Below, piece after piece: positions 17,111 to 26,276 of a stretch of 64,000 nucleotides of DNA (the stretch's first letter is position 1; each line of letters opens with the position of its first letter). This DNA comes from SG8-41 sp963802355 (GTDB lineage Bacteria; Pseudomonadota; Gammaproteobacteria; Burkholderiales; SG8-41): positions 372,001 to 436,000 of the forward strand of contig CAWDIV010000021.1 of the NCBI GenBank assembly GCA_963802355.1, written 5' to 3'. Position numbers and translations under genes: made by a program. Under the pieces are notes generated by a model. It saw only the letters and a list, made by a program, of their open reading frames with translations. It had not been told where the DNA came from and did not search any database.

Positions 17111-19051
17111 TTACCCCGCCCGCGGGGCTTGAACGAGCCCCAGCCCTCGGTCCATTGGCGTTATGCCCGGAGCAAAGGCGTCGGTCCGGACCGCGGCCTT
17201 CATCCGCGACCACACCATGTCCGCGCTGACCTTGCCTGCCCCTGCTTCCTTGCGCAGCATGCCCCACCAGAGAGCGGCGGTCCCCGCCGCCACGGCGCAG
17301 GCGATGGAGGTTCCGCTCATTTCGGTGAGCGCGCCGCCGGGGCGTGCGCCCACGACCTTGCTTCCCGGCGCGGCGAGGGTAGCCCCCCTGTTCGAGTAGC
17401 TGGCGATAGCCAGTCCTTCCGGCCGTTCCTCCGCGGCGGCGACGGAGATCACGCCTTTTGCCATGGACGTCGGCGAGTTGACGCGTACCTCCTCGCCGGC
17501 GCTATTGTCGTTACCTGCCGGCGCGAAGATCAATGAGCCTTTTCCGGTCGCGGCTGCCGCTGTGATGATGCCCTCCGTCGTGCGGTAGGCCTGGGCAAAC
17601 GAGGACAGAGTCCGTGACACGGCCGACCGGGCCTTGCCGCCCATCTTCGCGTCCTGCTCAATAGCGCTAACCGTGCTCATGCCGAAGCCCATGCAAACGA
17701 CATCAACGCTGCCCCCGTCGAAGCTCAGTGCCCAATCGAGCAAGAGGGGCAGGGTGTCCTCCCCCGCGGCTCCCGTACTGCCGATGAACTTGATGATCAC
17801 GAGCCGGGAAATGCCAGGCGCAAATCCATAGCGCCGGCCGGCGACGTTGCGTCCGGCGATGAGGCTGGCCATCATCGTCCCATGACCGAACCGGTCGCCG
17901 TTGCCCTCGCCCGTATAGTCCTTCTGCACCAGCTCGATGCCTGCGAACGCGGGGTGGGTAACATCGATGCCGGAATCGATGATCGCTACCGTGGTGCCGG
18001 CCCCGGTATGCGCTTGGCGATCTGCCGCGACTCGCCTTACGGCCCAGGTAGGCTCGGCAGCTCCGGCATCGCCACCGCCCGCGGGTGGCCTGACGATCTC
18101 CAGTGGGGCATCGGCGACGCCACTCGAGCGCCAGGCGGCCTCATCGCGCGTCAGGTCACGTAGCTTGGCCAGCTCGCTCTGCTTGTCCGCCAATGCCTTA
18201 CGGGCGGTCTCCTCTTGCGTGCGCAGTTGCAGCGACTGGCGCTCCGCCCGCAGCGCCCAGTAGCCGGTTGCGCCCGCGCCGAGGGCAAAGACCGATGTGC
18301 CCGCGATACCGAGCAGCGTGCGGCGTGCCACGGTCTTGACCGCACGCTCGCGCTCGTCGAGCGCGAGCGCCCGCTCCGCTTGTGCCGACGCTGTTTCCTC
18401 CAGCCGCTTGCGTTCCTGGTCCGTGCGTTCCCGATCGGCCGCCTCGCTCGCCTGGATGAAAGCCAGGTGCAGCTCGGTGAGCTGCGGCGCATCCTTGGAC
18501 CGCTCGGCCGACCACCGACGGGCGGCAGCGATGTCGTCTCCGCGAAGAAGGCGGCTTTCTGTTCGACCGGCCAGTTCCCATTCCGTGGCGCGCGCCATGA
18601 GCCGGGTGTGCTCCCGCAGCCAGTCGAGATCGGTGTCGAGCGCCCGCTGCAGACCGCGCAACGCCCCGATGAACGAACGTGGCCGGCCGTCGTCGTTGGC
18701 ATCGAAGCGGACATAGTTGAGAACCGCCAGAGGCGGCGGAACCGGGATGTCGCCTGTGCGCTCGACCAGCACGGGGATGATGCGCTTCGAGAGTCGGATT
18801 GCCTCGTCCACCTCCCAGGCGCAGATTTTCGACTGGGCCGAGTGCGGTGAGAGAAGGAACACCACGGTGTCGGCGTCGGCGATAAGCGCGCCGAGGCGCT
18901 TGCGCCAGTCCTCGCCCTCGACGATCGAGGCACGGTCGATGGTCACCGCATATCCGGCCCACTCCAGCCCGCCCGCGAGTTCGTCGGCAAACGACGCATC
19001 GGCTCGCGAATAAGATAAGAACACCTTGAGCTTCTTCTCGGACGATGACAT
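17111..19051 (-). CDS. TIR domain - transmembrane - subtilisin (S8) protease fusion protein
   Basis: The 646-residue protein has a TIR domain at 8-118 (KVFLSYSRADASFADELAGGL; putative NADase glutamate E80 in CAWE). Next comes a helical linker of the kind seen in bacterial TIR fusions (LREHTRLMARATEWELAGR), a coiled coil at about 200-245, one transmembrane helix at 244-267, and a second charged helix. A subtilase domain follows from about 350, with Asp359 (VAIIDSGID), His390 (FGHGTMMA), oxyanion Asn514 (AGNDN) and Ser582 (GTSIA), a complete triad. AGGGGAC precedes the ATG at 19051. It splits a catabolic cluster and ends 7 bp from the 98-bp scar, suggesting insertion. A role in cell-death or phage defence signalling is inferred only from the domains. 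Confidence 0.9.
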   Translation of the reverse strand: MSSSEKKLKVFLSYSRADASFADELAGGLEWAGYAVTIDRASIVEGEDWRKRLGALIADADTVVFLLSPHSAQSKICAWEVDEAIRLSKRIIPVLVERTGDIPVPPPLAVLNYVRFDANDDGRPRSFIGALRGLQRALDTDLDWLREHTRLMARATEWELAGRTESRLLRGDDIAAARRWSAERSKDAPQLTELHLAFIQASEAADRERTDQERKRLEETASAQAERALALDERERAVKTVARRTLLGIAGTSVFALGAGATGYWALRAERQSLQLRTQEETARKALADKQSELAKLRDLTRDEAAWRSSGVADAPLEIVRPPAGGGDAGAAEPTWAVRRVAADRQAHTGAGTTVAIIDSGIDVTHPAFAGIELVQKDYTGEGNGDRFGHGTMMASLIAGRNVAGRRYGFAPGISRLVIIKFIGSTGAAGEDTLPLLLDWALSFDGGSVDVVCMGFGMSTVSAIEQDAKMGGKARSAVSRTLSSFAQAYRTTEGIITAAAATGKGSLIFAPAGNDNSAGEEVRVNSPTSMAKGVISVAAAEERPEGLAIASYSNRGATLAAPGSKVVGARPGGALTEMSGTSIACAVAAGTAALWWGMLRKEAGAGKVSADMVWSRMKAAVRTDAFAPGITPMDRGLGLVQAPRAG

Positions 19052-19144
19052 GGGCTGTCCCCTGTCGAATATATCGAGCTTCGTGCGCTCTCCCGGCGCG
19101 CACAATTCCCGGTCGAAGCGTAGCAATGCACCAGTCACCGCCAC

Positions 19145-20842
19145 CTAATGGCTGGCGGCCGCGCCAGGCTGCCAGGCCGTCGGCGCAAGGGCCTGTTCCT
19201 CGCTGATGCAATCGAGCACGACCGGTTTGCCCATCGCAAACGCGCGCGGCAGCAGCTCCTTCAACTGCGCCGGCTTCTCCACGCGGAATGCGGCGCATCC
19301 GAACGCTTCTGCCACCTTCGCCAGGTCCGCCGTCTTCGAGAAGCGCCACATTTCCCCCGATTTGGTGTCGCGCTTCTCCTTGTACGCCGCGTTGACCAGC
19401 GGGATTTCCTGGTTGAGCGAGCTGTTGTTGTTGATCACGACCACGAGATTGATCCCGTGGCGCGCCGCGGTTTCCAGCTCGGTCATATGGTAGTAGAGGC
19501 CACCGTCGCCGGTAAACAGCACCACCGGCTGGTCCGGCAGCGCGCACTTGACGCCCATGGCGCCGGGCAGTCCCCAGCCCAACGATCCTTCGCACCGTAT
19601 GAACCGCTGCCCGGGCTTGGTGATGTCCACCATCTGTCCGGTCCACATCCCGGCGTGCCCCGTGTCGGACACCACCACACCGTCGGCGGGCAGCGCATCG
19701 GTGACCTCCTTGCAGATGCGCTCCGGGCGCATCGGAACAGCGTCGGAATTGCGCATGGGCTCGGCCGCGGCGCGCCACTCGGTGACGAGCTGCTGTACGC
19801 GCCCGGTCCAGGCTTTCGCGCTGTCCGGCGACTTGCGCTGCGCTGCCGCGATCATCGCAGCCAGCGTGGCTTTGGCGTCCCCATGCAGCGAGACCTTGTT
19901 GGAGTAGTTACGGCCCAACTGCTCGGGATCGATGTCCAGCTGGATCACGGCCGTGCCGGGCGCCGGTATCTTCCAGTTCGTCGTAACCTGCCCGCCGGCG
20001 TGGCTGCCGACAAAAAAGACGAGGTCCGCTTCCGATAAGGCCTTGTTGGCGCAGGCGCGCGAGTAAGTGCCGGCAACCCCCACCGACAGCGGGTGAGCGT
20101 CGGAAATGGCGCCTTTCGCGGTGAGAGAGGTCGCGACCGGTATCTGGAGCTTCTCCGCGAGCTCGACCAGCTCCGGCTGCGCGTGCGAGGACATCACGCC
20201 GCCGCCCGCGACGATGATGGGTTTTGCCGCCTTCGCGAGCAGGTCCACCGCCGCGCGCACGCGCGCGTCATCGGCCACGGGCCGGAACGGTGGAACCGTG
20301 CCAAACTCGGGCTCGACCATCGGCTGCAGGTCTGCGTCCATCTCGATTCCCTGCCCGTGCGAACCCTTGAGCCGCATATGGACCGGCCCCGGCGCGCCCG
20401 AGGTCGCCGCGCGGAACATCTGCCGCAACAGGTCCGGCAGGCGCGAGATGTCATCGAGGGTGAGGTTGAGCTTGGTCACCGAGTCGAACTGGCTGATATC
20501 CTCGACCTCCTGATAGGCGTGACGATAGCGCCATCCGGTTTGCGGGCCGCCTGTCATTGTGATGAGAGGCGTATGCGCCATGAAGGGGTCGCGCAGGCCC
20601 GCGGCGAGATTCGACGCGCCGATCTGCTGAGCCAGACAGACTCCTGGCGCGCCCTTCGCCCGCGCATAGCCGTCGGCCATGTATGCGGCTGCCTTCTCGC
20701 CGTGAGTGAGGATTTTCTGGATCCCGAGACTGTCCATTTCCGCCAGCGCGTCCATCAGTATCGTCGGCACGAAGAACACGTGTGTTATGCCGTAACCCTT
20801 GAAAACTTCCGCCACCAAACGCGAGCCCGTCATCTTCGGCAT
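19145..20842 (-). CDS. Thiamine-pyrophosphate-dependent decarboxylase/synthase-like enzyme (paralogue A)
   Basis: The 565-residue protein shows the activating glutamate in LTHGEKAAAYMADGYARA (about residue 49), the central domain KPIIVAGGGVMSS, and the TPP/Mg motif FTGDGGLYYH...INNNSSLNQE (GDG-x-NN). It is closely related to the protein at 23438-25150. The neighbours (Bug binding proteins, cupins, SMP-30 lactonases) point to breakdown of a small 2-oxo acid or sugar-acid-like compound, but the substrate is unknown. GGGAGAATC precedes the ATG. A 98-bp part of it is duplicated at 17007-17104. Confidence 0.9.
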   Translation of the reverse strand: MPKMTGSRLVAEVFKGYGITHVFFVPTILMDALAEMDSLGIQKILTHGEKAAAYMADGYARAKGAPGVCLAQQIGASNLAAGLRDPFMAHTPLITMTGGPQTGWRYRHAYQEVEDISQFDSVTKLNLTLDDISRLPDLLRQMFRAATSGAPGPVHMRLKGSHGQGIEMDADLQPMVEPEFGTVPPFRPVADDARVRAAVDLLAKAAKPIIVAGGGVMSSHAQPELVELAEKLQIPVATSLTAKGAISDAHPLSVGVAGTYSRACANKALSEADLVFFVGSHAGGQVTTNWKIPAPGTAVIQLDIDPEQLGRNYSNKVSLHGDAKATLAAMIAAAQRKSPDSAKAWTGRVQQLVTEWRAAAEPMRNSDAVPMRPERICKEVTDALPADGVVVSDTGHAGMWTGQMVDITKPGQRFIRCEGSLGWGLPGAMGVKCALPDQPVVLFTGDGGLYYHMTELETAARHGINLVVVINNNSSLNQEIPLVNAAYKEKRDTKSGEMWRFSKTADLAKVAEAFGCAAFRVEKPAQLKELLPRAFAMGKPVVLDCISEEQALAPTAWQPGAAASH

Positions 20843-20915
20843 TACCGATTCTCCCTTTTCAAAGTTAGCTGCATTTAGCGAATAGTTATTGCGACTCGAC
20901 CGAGCGTACGCCTGA

Positions 20916-20954
20916 GGGTGTCAGGAACCTTAGAGTTTAGGGTTCCTGACACCC
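20916..20954. terminator. Strong hairpin with 14-bp arms between the Bug gene and TPP gene A
   Basis: GGGTGTCAGGAACC (20916-20929) and GGTTCCTGACACCC (20941-20954) are exact reverse complements around 11 nt. There is no T-run, so it is not a classical intrinsic terminator. It may attenuate or protect the minus-strand transcript, or be a small mobile palindromic repeat. Confidence 0.5.
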
Positions 20955-21071
20955 TACGATAGAGGATCGCAAGAGATTGGGCCCGTTACCGACTGACTTG
21001 CGAAGAATGTGTTTCTCCTCAGCCTTGCGCGGGGTCGAATGAACATTAGCCATTGATGCCATCAGTTCTAC

Positions 21072-22059
21072 TCACTCCGCCTTGATGCCAGCCTCCCGGA
21101 TCACCTTGCTCCATTTCGCAATGTCCGACCGGACCAGCTCGCCGAGCTGCTCCGGCGTGCTGCCCGCCACCTCCAGTCCGAGGCCGAACATTTTTTCCTT
21201 CACGTCGGGCAGCGCCAGAACCTTCACGACCTCGCCGTGTATGGCGCGAATGACCGTCTTGGGCGTTCCCGCGGGAACGTGAACAGCGTTCCACGAAATG
21301 AATTCATAGCCGGGAATACCGGATTCGGCGACCGTAGGCAGGTCGGGGGCCGAGGACGTGCGCTTGGCGCTGGAGACCGCGAGCGCCTTCAGCCTCCCTG
21401 CCTTCACGTGCGGCAGGGCCGACTGCATGATGGCAAACATCATCTGCACCTGTCCGCCGATCAGATCGATGACGCCGGGCGCCACGCCTTTGTAGGGAAC
21501 GTGCACGATGTTGACCTTCGCCATTCTCTTGAACAGCTCCCCTGCGAGATGCGAGGTCGTTCCGGTGCCGCCGGAGGCATAGTTGAGCTGCCCGGGCCGC
21601 GCGCGAGCGAGCTTGATGAGCTCCTCTACCGAGCTCGCCGGTACCGACGGATGCACCACGAGCGCGAACGGGATCGTCGCCATCAAGGTGACCGGCGCGA
21701 GATCCCGCACGAGGTCGTACCGGCAGCTTGGTATGCAACGCTACCTGAGTGGTGTTTGCGCCGGTGCTGAGGAGCCACGTGTATCCGTCCGGCGGCGCCT
21801 TCGCCACGAGCTCCCCCGCGATGATGCCGCCCGCCCCGGGGCGCTGGTCCACCACGATCTGCTGTCCCCAGACGTCGCTCAGCTTCTGTCCCACCAGACG
21901 CGGCAACACGTCGGGTGAGGCGCCGACGATGAACCGGATCGGCTTCGTCGGCCAGTCCGCCGCCATCACGTGTTGCGAAAGTAGCGCCATCAAGCCGGCG
22001 ACGACAAGCATTGCACCGGAGCGTCGGACCAATGAAACACATTGAAGATCTGATTTCAT
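21072..22059 (-). pseudogene. Bug/TctC-family solute-binding protein with a +1 frameshift
   Basis: The N-terminal half (signal peptide; DWPTKPIRFIVGASP; VVDQRPGAGGIIAGELVAKAPPDGYTWLLSTGANT) runs from 22059 to about 21715. The C-terminal half (RDLAPVTLMATIPFALVVHPS to the end at 21072) is in the next frame. The junction reads CTGCCGGTACGAC where CTGCCGTACGAC (LPYD) is expected, so one extra G explains it. Removing it gives a 328-residue Bug protein. GGAGGATGCG precedes the ATG. It lies between a cupin gene and TPP gene A in one orientation. Confidence 0.85.
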
Positions 22060-22137
22060 CGCATCCTCCGTCGGAAACGGGGCTCGCCCCACTCGTCCTT
22101 TCAGCTATCCGCGTGTAGCTGTGCTCTGGTTTGTCTG

Positions 22138-22692
22138 TCAGAACTTCGCGTCGTGCGACGAGAACGCAATGGTGCACGGCTCGCCCGAGCGGTTGCTCCA
22201 GGCGTGATTGGTGCCGCGCTGCACCACGGTGTCACCCGCCTCGAGGTTCACCTCCTGCGTGTCGAGCACCAGCGTGATTTCACCTTCGAGCACGAGACAG
22301 AAATCGAGCGTGGGCGTCTTCTGCATGTACGGATGCGGCGCTTCGGCGCCATAGGTGGATGCGCCTGGCGATCCCATCGCCGAAAAATACGCCTGCACCT
22401 CCTTAGCGCCGACTTTGCCCCTCCACCCAGCGTCCGGCGGAAAGGTCACGACGCGGCACACCGATCCGCCCGGCGGCGGTTCCAGCGTGTGGTGCACGTT
22501 CAGCGTGTCGCGGATCCCCTCCATTCTCGCCGGGGTGCGGTCGGTCACCCAGATTCGGGTGGCGGCGAACCCGGGACGCGCGGGATCGGTGCGCACATCG
22601 GGCGCCGGCCTATCGGCGATCACCTTCGACTTCTCGCCCTCGTCCTTCACAACGATTCTACGAACCGGTCTTGGTCTCTCGGACACCTTCAT
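22138..22692 (-). CDS. Cupin-domain protein (paralogue 1)
   Basis: The 184-residue protein has a single C-terminal cupin barrel (TLDFCLVLEGEITLVLDTQEVNLEAGDTVVQRGTNHAWSNRSG) with a conserved histidine in the second cupin motif (GTNHAW). The family includes gentisate dioxygenase-like and sugar-acid isomerase-like enzymes as well as non-catalytic proteins. Its neighbour at 22820-23380 has the same layout (RRVV...DERG; GDVVVQVGSWHAWANP), so the two are tandem paralogues. AAGGAGA lies very close to the ATG at 22692; a GTG two codons later is an alternative start. Confidence 0.8.
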   Translation of the reverse strand: MKVSERPRPVRRIVVKDEGEKSKVIADRPAPDVRTDPARPGFAATRIWVTDRTPARMEGIRDTLNVHHTLEPPPGGSVCRVVTFPPDAGWRGKVGAKEVQAYFSAMGSPGASTYGAEAPHPYMQKTPTLDFCLVLEGEITLVLDTQEVNLEAGDTVVQRGTNHAWSNRSGEPCTIAFSSHDAKF

Positions 22693-22708
22693 TCTCCTTA
22701 CAAAGATG

Positions 22709-22816
22709 CGTGAACGAGTGAACGGTTGAACGAGTGAGCCCCTCACCCTACCCCTCTCCCAGCGCCGGGGAGAGGGAATTTACCCGTTCACTCGTTCACG
22801 CGTTCACTCGTTCACC
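22709..22816. repeat. Nested inverted repeat of GTGAACGA octamers around a CCCTCTCCC/GGGAGAGGG core
   Basis: The left arm (22709-22735) is built of GTGAACGA-like units and the right arm (22785-22816) of CGTTCACT/CGTTCACG units. They enclose CCCCTCACCC...CCCTCTCCC-AGCGCCGG-GGAGAGGG. It can fold into one long hairpin between the two cupin genes. Confidence 0.75.
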
Positions 22817-22819
22817 AAG

Positions 22820-23380
22820 TCAACCATCAAACTTCGCCCCCATCATCACGAAAGCCATCTGGCTGCCGTCGTTGGGATTGGCCCAGGCGTGCCAGCTGCC
22901 GACCTGAACCACGACGTCGCCGGGCTTCAGCACGCGCTCGCCGTCATCGGTGACGAGGACGCGCTCGCCGGAGAGCAGGATGCCGTAATCGAGCGTCTCG
23001 GACTTATGGATCCGCGTCGTATAAAGATTCTGGCCTCCGCGCTCGAACGTGCCGCCCTCGGTCTTCTTCGGGGCGTGCTCCGGCACGATGTACTTGTCGT
23101 GCGCGGGATCGTAGTCCGCCGGTTTTGGGTCTGACTGGACGATGCGCAGATGCCCGCCGTTCCGCGGCGGCTCGAAGTGAAACGGCAGGTTGCCGTCGTC
23201 GCGTTTGCCGGAGATCACGGCCGGGCACGAGTGGAACACCCAGATGTCGGTCATCGCCGTGCCCTTCTTGAACGCGTTGGCGTTCACGTTGGGCGCCGCG
23301 CTGTCGTACAGCACGCACGACCGGCCCCGCTCGTCGTTCCCGGTCACCACTCTACGTATCGGTTTGATTCCCTCCGCCAT
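22820..23380 (-). CDS. Cupin-domain protein (paralogue 2)
   Basis: The 186-residue protein resembles paralogue 1 at 22138-22692, with a PIRRVVTGNDERGRS start and the cupin core TLDYGILLSGERVLVTDDGERVLKPGDVVVQVGSWHAWANP. The metal-binding histidine of the first motif is not obvious, so catalysis is uncertain. It is the first gene after TPP gene B in a minus-strand run. A link to the same unknown catabolic route is inferred from the neighbourhood. Confidence 0.8.
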   Translation of the reverse strand: MAEGIKPIRRVVTGNDERGRSCVLYDSAAPNVNANAFKKGTAMTDIWVFHSCPAVISGKRDDGNLPFHFEPPRNGGHLRIVQSDPKPADYDPAHDKYIVPEHAPKKTEGGTFERGGQNLYTTRIHKSETLDYGILLSGERVLVTDDGERVLKPGDVVVQVGSWHAWANPNDGSQMAFVMMGAKFDG

Positions 23381-23394
23381 GTTTGGAACCTTTC

Positions 23395-23427
23395 ATTATC
23401 TGTGTTCATCTGTGTTTATCTGTGGCT
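23395..23427. repeat. ATCTGTG short-unit repeat
   Basis: Three units (TTATCTGTG, TTCATCTGTG, TTTATCTGTG) ending in GGCT lie between a cupin gene and TPP gene B. They match the family at 9512-9720. Confidence 0.7.
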
Positions 23428-23437
23428 CAAATGGTTC

Positions 23438-25150
23438 TCATGCACCGGATTTCTGGTAGGAGTGGAAGTCCCTGGCGATCGGAGTCCACGGATGCGGCGC
23501 GATCGCGTACATGTCCGTCACCACGTCCACCACGACCGGCTTCTCCATCGCAAGCGCCCGCTTCAGCGCGTCGTTGAGATCCCCCGGCTTCTCGACTCGT
23601 ATCCCCGCGCAACCGAACGATTCGGCCACCTTGGCGAAATTCACTTCGGGGAAACGCCACATTTCCTCGGACCGCCCTCGCTGCTTGCCGCCGTACGCGA
23701 TATCGTTCAGCCTGATCTCCTGGTTGAGCGCGCTGTTGTTATTGACGACGATCACGGCGTTGATATTGTGGCGCCGGGCGGTCTCGAGCTCGCCGATGTG
23801 ATAGTAAAATCCGCCGTCGCCGGTGAAACATACGACCGGCCGGTCCGCCGCCGCGCATTTCGCACCGAGCGCCGCCGGGAATCCCCAACCCAGAGAGCCT
23901 GCGGTGCGAAGGTAGCTCTGTCCGGGATGGCGGAACTCGATGAAACGCGCGGTCCAGATACCGGCGTGACCGGTATCCGACACCACGATGCCGTCGGGCG
24001 GCAGCGCGTCCGAGATTTCCCTGCAGATGCGCTCGGGCCGGATCGGCGTGACGTCGGCATTGCGCATCTCGGCATTCTCGGCCCGCCAGCTGGCGACGTG
24101 CTTCTGGACAGTTTTGACCCATTCGGCAGTATCCGTCGGCTTGCGCGCCGCGGCATCGATCATGCGCCGGAGCGCCGTTTTCGCGTCGCCAAGTATGGAG
24201 ACGGCGTTGGGATAGTTTCTTCCCAGCTCGGCCGGATCGATGTCGAGCTGTATCACCTTCGTGCCCGGCGGCGGGAACATCCAGTTGTTGGTCACCTGCC
24301 CGCCGGCATGGCTGCCGATGAAGAATACGAGGTCGGCCTCCGCCAGCGCGCGGTTGGCGCAATCGCGGGAGTAGGCGCCCGGCACGCCGACGTTCAACGG
24401 ATGGGCGTCCGGCAAGGCCGCCTTGGCATTGAGCGAGGTCGCCACCGGTACGGCGAGCCTTTCGGCAATCTCGAGGACTTCCCGCTCCGCCCCGGAGCGG
24501 ATCACGCCGCCACCCGCGATGATCATCGGCCGCTTCGCCTCGGAGAGCACCATGAGCGCGTCCCGAACGCGCTGCATCTCGGGCTCGGCGCGGAACGCCG
24601 GGGCGCGCCGGTAGCCGGGCTCCACCAGCGGATCGAGCTCGGATTCCTGCTCCGTCATTTGGCCCAGATGGCCTTGGATGCGAAGGTGCACGGGGCCCGG
24701 CGCGCCGGTGGTGGCGAGGCGGAAAGCCTGGCGTATGAGATCGGGCATACGCGAGACGTGATCGACCTGCGCGTTGAACTTGGTGACGGCATCGAACTGG
24801 GTGACGTCGTCGACTTCCTGGTAGGCGTGCTTGTAGCGAGACTGCGGCGTGGGACCTCCGGTGACGGCGATGACCGGCGCGCCTGCCATGTGAGGATCCC
24901 GCAGCCCAGCGGCAAGGTTCGACGCGCCTATCATCTGCGCCATGCACACGCCCGGCTTCCCGCTTACCCTGGCGTAACCGTCCGCCATGTACGCCGCCGC
25001 TTTTTCGCCATGCACCATAACCCGGCGGATCGGCATGTCCTCCATGTCGGCAAAGGACTTCAGCATGAACGCGGGCACGAAGAAGATGTGCGTGACGTTA
25101 TAACCCTGCATCATCTGCGCAAACAGCCGCGCTCCCGACATCCTGGGCAT
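23438..25150 (-). CDS. Thiamine-pyrophosphate-dependent decarboxylase/synthase-like enzyme (paralogue B)
   Basis: The 570-residue protein parallels 19145-20842 along its whole length: MVHGEKAAAYMADGYARV with the activating glutamate, RPMIIAGGGVIRSG in the middle, and FTGDGGFYYH...VNNNSALNQE as the TPP/Mg site. AAAGGATGG precedes the ATG. The two paralogues differ enough (for example GHLGQM against GSHGQG) to suggest an old duplication with different substrates. It sits between a cupin and a Bug gene on the same strand. Confidence 0.9.
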   Translation of the reverse strand: MPRMSGARLFAQMMQGYNVTHIFFVPAFMLKSFADMEDMPIRRVMVHGEKAAAYMADGYARVSGKPGVCMAQMIGASNLAAGLRDPHMAGAPVIAVTGGPTPQSRYKHAYQEVDDVTQFDAVTKFNAQVDHVSRMPDLIRQAFRLATTGAPGPVHLRIQGHLGQMTEQESELDPLVEPGYRRAPAFRAEPEMQRVRDALMVLSEAKRPMIIAGGGVIRSGAEREVLEIAERLAVPVATSLNAKAALPDAHPLNVGVPGAYSRDCANRALAEADLVFFIGSHAGGQVTNNWMFPPPGTKVIQLDIDPAELGRNYPNAVSILGDAKTALRRMIDAAARKPTDTAEWVKTVQKHVASWRAENAEMRNADVTPIRPERICREISDALPPDGIVVSDTGHAGIWTARFIEFRHPGQSYLRTAGSLGWGFPAALGAKCAAADRPVVCFTGDGGFYYHIGELETARRHNINAVIVVNNNSALNQEIRLNDIAYGGKQRGRSEEMWRFPEVNFAKVAESFGCAGIRVEKPGDLNDALKRALAMEKPVVVDVVTDMYAIAPHPWTPIARDFHSYQKSGA

Positions 25151-25175
25151 TCAATCCATCCTTTCTAGCTCAGAT

Positions 25176-25223
25176 TAGCCACAGAGATTCTTGGCTTGAA
25201 CCATCTGTGTTTATCTGTGGCTC
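25176..25223. repeat. ATCTGTG short-unit repeat, mirrored pair
   Basis: AGCCACAGAG at 25176 is mirrored by CATCTGTGTTTATCTGTGGCT ending at about 25222. This is another member of the 9512-9720 family, between TPP gene B and a Bug gene. Confidence 0.7.
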
Positions 25224-25240
25224 AATGCATTTGCCTTGCG

Positions 25241-26234
25241 TCAGTCCGGCTTCGCGCCCGATGCCTTGACCGCTGCAGCCATCTTCTTCGTCTGTTCCCG
25301 GATGAAAGACGCGAGTTCCTGCTGCGTCGAACCGAGCGGCTCGGCACCCAGCGTGGAAAACCGCTCCCGGAATTCCGGCGTCTTCAGGGCGCCGACGACC
25401 TCGGCATTGAGCTTGCCGAGTACCTGGCGCCGGCGTCTTCGACGGCGCGGCAAGACCGTACCACCCGATGAATTCGTAACCCGGAACCGATTCCGAGATC
25501 GTCGGGAGATCCGGCACGAGCGGCGTGCGCTTCGCGCTGGTGACACCGAGCGCCCTCACCCTGCCCGCCTTGACGGTGGGCAGGATGGCCGGAATGACGG
25601 AAATTATCATTTGCACCTGTCCGGCTACCGTATCGGTGAGCGCCGGCGTGATCCCCTTGTACGGAACGTGCAATATGCTGGTCCCCGTCATGCTCTTGAA
25701 TATTTCGGCGGACAAATGCGGGGGTGAACCTGACCCGCCGGATCCATAGCGTAACTCTCCCGGCCTGGTCTTCGCATACGCCACCAATTCCTTGACCGAG
25801 GCGGCCGGAATCGAGGGATTGACCGCGAGTATGAAAGGGGTGGAAGCCATCAAGCTGATCGGCGCAAAATCATTGCCCAAGTTATACGGCAGCTTTTCGT
25901 ACATGACGGAAACGATGACGGCCTGGGAGGTCACGATCACCAGCGTATGGCCGTCGGGCGCCGCTTTCGACGCGATTTCCGCGCCGATGATGCCGCTTGC
26001 CCCGGGGCGCGTGTCGACGATTGCCTGCTGACCCCACGCCTCGGTCAATTTTTGCCCGATCAGCCGTCCGATGATGTCGGGACCCGAGCCGGGAGAGCTC
26101 AACGCGATGATGCGTATCGGCCGGGTCGGATAGCTTTGCGCCATCACGGCTTGTCCGGCTGTCACGAGCACTAACGCCGTCGCCACAACCATCGTCACGA
26201 GGCGCAAAGCTATGGAAACCCCACGAGCCGGCAT
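25241..26234 (-). pseudogene. Bug/TctC-family solute-binding protein with a +1 frameshift near its C-terminus
   Basis: The first part has a signal peptide and the Bug core (SYPTRPIRIIALSSPGSGPDIIGRL, VDTRPGASGIIGAEIASKAAPDGHT, GSGGSGSPPHLSAEIF). At about 25430 the frame shifts: GWYGLAAPSKTPA continues in the next frame as QVLGKLNAEVVGALKTPEF and ends VKASGAKPD at 25241. One extra base in GGCGCCAGG explains it, and removing it gives about 330 residues. The ATG at 26234 is preferred; an in-frame GTG at 26255 lies inside a heptamer repeat. Confidence 0.83.
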
Positions 26235-26249
26235 TGAAGCGGTTGCTCT

Positions 26250-26270
26250 CGTCACGCGTCACTCGTCACT
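26250..26270. repeat. Heptamer array (CGTCACG/CGTCACT)x3
   Basis: Three 7-bp units lie just upstream of a Bug gene and just after an SMP-30 gene. The unit is the reverse complement of the CGTGACx family at 12428-12462. Confidence 0.75.
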
Positions 26271-26276
26271 GCGCTT

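Noticed and set aside
23150..25168. A 672-codon open frame on the plus strand opposite TPP gene B, and similar long antisense frames at 1233-2945 and 9510-11531.
   Set aside because: They mirror strong known genes in GC-rich DNA, show no family motifs, and are rich in Arg/Ala/His as expected of shadow frames.
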